64,000 bases of DNA from the NCBI GenBank assembly GCA_001942045.1, contig MSTD01000011.1, forward strand, positions 79,252 to 143,251, written 5' to 3'. The position numbers and the translations under genes are program-made. How positions within the stretch are numbered: the first letter of the stretch is position 1; each line of letters begins with the position of its first letter. This DNA is from Mycolicibacterium porcinum. GTDB taxonomy: Bacteria > Actinomycetota > Actinomycetes > Mycobacteriales > Mycobacteriaceae. Positions 62,452-64,000 of the stretch are shown one piece after another. The notes beneath the pieces were generated by a model. The model worked only from the letters and a program-made list of their open reading frames with translations. It was not told the origin of the DNA and ran no database searches.

Positions 62452-63885
62452 GTGGCGAGGCTTCGCTGGTGGCTCGGTCTGGCCTGTTGTGCAGTGCTGC
62501 TCGCCGGCTGTGGCGACGCCACGGTGCTCGAAGGGCGAGCGACCTCGATGTTGTTCCTTCCCGACCGGGTCGGCGGCCTGCCGGTGACCGACGGCCACAG
62601 CGGCATCCGACCCGGCGCACCCGGCCCCGCCCGCCGGGCCGAGAACACCGATGGCGGCCAGATCGACGACCTGGCGCTACTGGCCGTCGACGACATCGAG
62701 GATTTCTGGTCGCAGAACTACCGCGGCGGTTCATTGCCGGGAACCTTCACCCCCGTCTCCCGTCTGGTGTCCTACAACTCCGACGCCGCCCCCGGGCTGG
62801 ACATCTGCGGACAGAACACCGTCGGGCTGGCCAACGCCTTCTACTGCCTCAAGAGCGACGTGATGGCCTGGGACCGTGGCGTGGCGATTCCCGTTGCGGC
62901 ACAGTACTTCGGCCAGATGGGCGTGGTGGGGGTGATGGCCCACGAGTACGGCCATGCCGTCCAGCAACAAGCCCGGCTGATCAACGAGAGCACGCCCGTC
63001 CTGGTGGCCGAGCAGCAGGCCGACTGCCTCGCCGGGGTGTACCTGCGCTGGGTGGCGGCGGGCAACTCACCGCGCTTCGAGTTGAGCACCGGCGACGGCC
63101 TCAACCACGTCCTCGGCGGCCTGATCTACATCCGCGATCCCCTGATGACGCGGCTCGACGCCACGCTCACCGGCAACGAACACGGGTCGGCGCTGGACCG
63201 GGTCAGCGCGTTCCAGATCGGCTTCAGCGGCAACGTCGACCAGTGCGCGGCCATGGACTCCGACGAGATCAAGAAGCGCCGCGGCGATCTGCCCAAGTTC
63301 CTCGACTTCTTCAGCGGGGCGCAGGACGGCAACAGCACGATCACCGCCGATCTGCTCGACAAGACCATGCAGTCGCTGCAGCACGTGTACGCGCCCGCCA
63401 ATCCGCCGGCATTGAGCACCGACCCCAGCGCCTGCCCCGACGCCGGGCCATCGCCGCCGGCGTCGTACTGTCCGGCGACCAACACCATCGTGGTGGATCT
63501 CGATGGGCTGAAAGCGTTGGGGGAAGCCAGGAACGAGAACGACGAACAGGAACTCCTGCAGGGCGACAACTCGGCGATCTCGGTGCTGACATCGCGGTAC
63601 GCGCTGGCCGTGCAGCACGAGAAGGGCCTGACGCTCGACACCCCGGTGGCCGCCATGCGGACCGGCTGCCTCACCGGCGTGGGACAGGCCAGGATGGCCG
63701 AACCGGGACTGCCGATCACGCTGTCGGCCGGTGACACCGACGAGGCGATCAGCAGCCTGCTCACCAACGGGCTGGCGGCCAGCGACGTGAACGGCAGAGT
63801 GTTGCCGGCCGGGTTCACCCGCATCCTGGCCTACCGGTCCGGCCTGCAGGGCGATGACGCGCAGTGCTACCAACGGTTCGCGTGA
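62452..63885 (+). CDS. Neutral zinc metallopeptidase, predicted lipoprotein
   Basis: A protein of about 477 aa. Signal peptide with lipobox (LRWWLGLACCAVLLAGCG, Cys about residue 20). The HExxH zinc site is VMAHEYGHAVQQQ (about residue 165), with the third ligand in VAEQQADCLAGVY, as in the YpfJ-type zinc metallopeptidase family. GTG 62452 has GAAGG about 9 nt upstream. It is probably anchored outside the membrane. A short gap leads to another gene starting at 63913. Confidence 0.92.
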   Translation: MARLRWWLGLACCAVLLAGCGDATVLEGRATSMLFLPDRVGGLPVTDGHSGIRPGAPGPARRAENTDGGQIDDLALLAVDDIEDFWSQNYRGGSLPGTFTPVSRLVSYNSDAAPGLDICGQNTVGLANAFYCLKSDVMAWDRGVAIPVAAQYFGQMGVVGVMAHEYGHAVQQQARLINESTPVLVAEQQADCLAGVYLRWVAAGNSPRFELSTGDGLNHVLGGLIYIRDPLMTRLDATLTGNEHGSALDRVSAFQIGFSGNVDQCAAMDSDEIKKRRGDLPKFLDFFSGAQDGNSTITADLLDKTMQSLQHVYAPANPPALSTDPSACPDAGPSPPASYCPATNTIVVDLDGLKALGEARNENDEQELLQGDNSAISVLTSRYALAVQHEKGLTLDTPVAAMRTGCLTGVGQARMAEPGLPITLSAGDTDEAISSLLTNGLAASDVNGRVLPAGFTRILAYRSGLQGDDAQCYQRFA

Positions 63886-63912
63886 GCCGATGACCGGAGT
63901 CGAGGAGAACCG

Positions 63913-64000
63913 ATGAGCGGTCCCGAGCAACCTTGGTGGGCACGGCCGGGCGGCGCACCCCTGCCGGACGGCACCCCGCCCCCGGCGGCACGCCCACACC
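63913..64000 (+). CDS. Unidentified protein, N-terminal fragment (runs off the window)
   Basis: ATG 63913 with GAGGAGA upstream. 29 residues are visible, beginning MSGPEQPWWARPGGAPLPDG and continuing proline-rich (TPPPAARPH). It is in the same direction as the metallopeptidase, 27 bp after it. Such Pro-rich starts are common in mycobacterial membrane-anchored proteases and lipoproteins, but nothing more can be said. Confidence 0.65.
   Translation, partial: MSGPEQPWWARPGGAPLPDGTPPPAARPH

Noticed and set aside
61843..63885. A 680-aa frame ending in the zinc metallopeptidase
   Set aside because: The first 203 codons are antisense to the kinase. The lipoprotein signal starts at GTG 62452.

Overview
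The window is high-GC actinobacterial DNA, most likely from a rapidly growing mycobacterium (Mycolicibacterium-like). The evidence is strong GC3 bias, frequent GTG/TTG starts, a short-chain dehydrogenase of the mycofactocin-coupled type, F420/LLM-type flavoproteins, several acyl-CoA dehydrogenases including two alpha/beta (long + short) pairs, and a six-TM/HAMP adenylate cyclase of mycobacterial type. No rRNA, tRNA, CRISPR array, transposase, integrase or replication origin was seen. Nearly every gene is catabolic or regulates catabolism, so the window reads as an island for degrading cyclic/aromatic compounds and their CoA thioesters.

Layout. 1-915 (-): a TetR regulator and a partial downstream gene. 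1032-7913 (-): a six-gene operon (amidohydrolase, acyl-CoA dehydrogenase, SDR, family III CoA-transferase, thiolase, acyl-CoA dehydrogenase). 8150-14065 (+): an AhpD/CMD-like protein, a Rieske oxygenase, a 109-aa companion, an unusual amidohydrolase, a SnoaL-like protein and an acyl-CoA dehydrogenase pair. 14122-16416 (-): adenylate cyclase and enoyl-CoA hydratase. 16643-18677 (+): a TetR regulator and a mycofactocin-type SDR, separated by a decayed gap. 18688-28598 (-): a nine-gene operon (TetR, [3Fe-4S] ferredoxin, P450, amidohydrolase, two M24 creatinase/peptidase-fold proteins, hydratase, tandem-fused CoA-transferase, SDR). 28713-39337 (-): a ten-gene operon with mhpC-mhpA-mhpB homologues, a KstD-like flavoprotein, an LLM oxygenase, SDRs, a cyclase-family protein, an FMN reductase and a hydrolase. 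39468-41832 (+): an IclR regulator and a second KstD-like flavoprotein. 41844-49585: MeaB GTPase and thiolase (-), two SDRs (+), then hydratase, acyl-CoA dehydrogenase pair and CoA ligase (-). 49700-57035: a [2Fe-2S] ferredoxin, CoA-transferase, LLM oxidoreductase, split methylmalonyl-CoA-type mutase, SDR, CoA ligase and a small conserved protein. 57128-61609: SDR, P450, LacI regulator and MHS-type transporter. 61702-64000: a kinase, a zinc-metalloprotease lipoprotein and a partial gene.

How the parts fit. Many of the divergent promoters carry the same palindrome, GAGAA-N5-TTCTC. It lies before the Rieske operon, between the hydratase and TetR at 16.4-16.6 kb, before the mhp operon/IclR, between the thiolase and SDR at 43.9 kb, and between the CoA ligase and ferredoxin at 49.6 kb. 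Weaker copies lie near 17.3, 17.7 and 54.2-54.3 kb. I read this as one regulon, with the TetR at 16643-17296 as the most economical candidate regulator. A plausible scheme, not proven, is this: oxygenases and dehydrogenases open or aromatise a cyclic substrate. KstD-like desaturases plus MhpA/B/C-like enzymes perform hydroxylation, extradiol cleavage and C-C hydrolysis. CoA ligases and CoA-transferases then feed beta-oxidation modules, and the split mutase with MeaB handles a branched acyl-CoA such as methylmalonyl-CoA. The lower meta-pathway genes (hydratase/aldolase/acylating aldehyde dehydrogenase) are not in the window.
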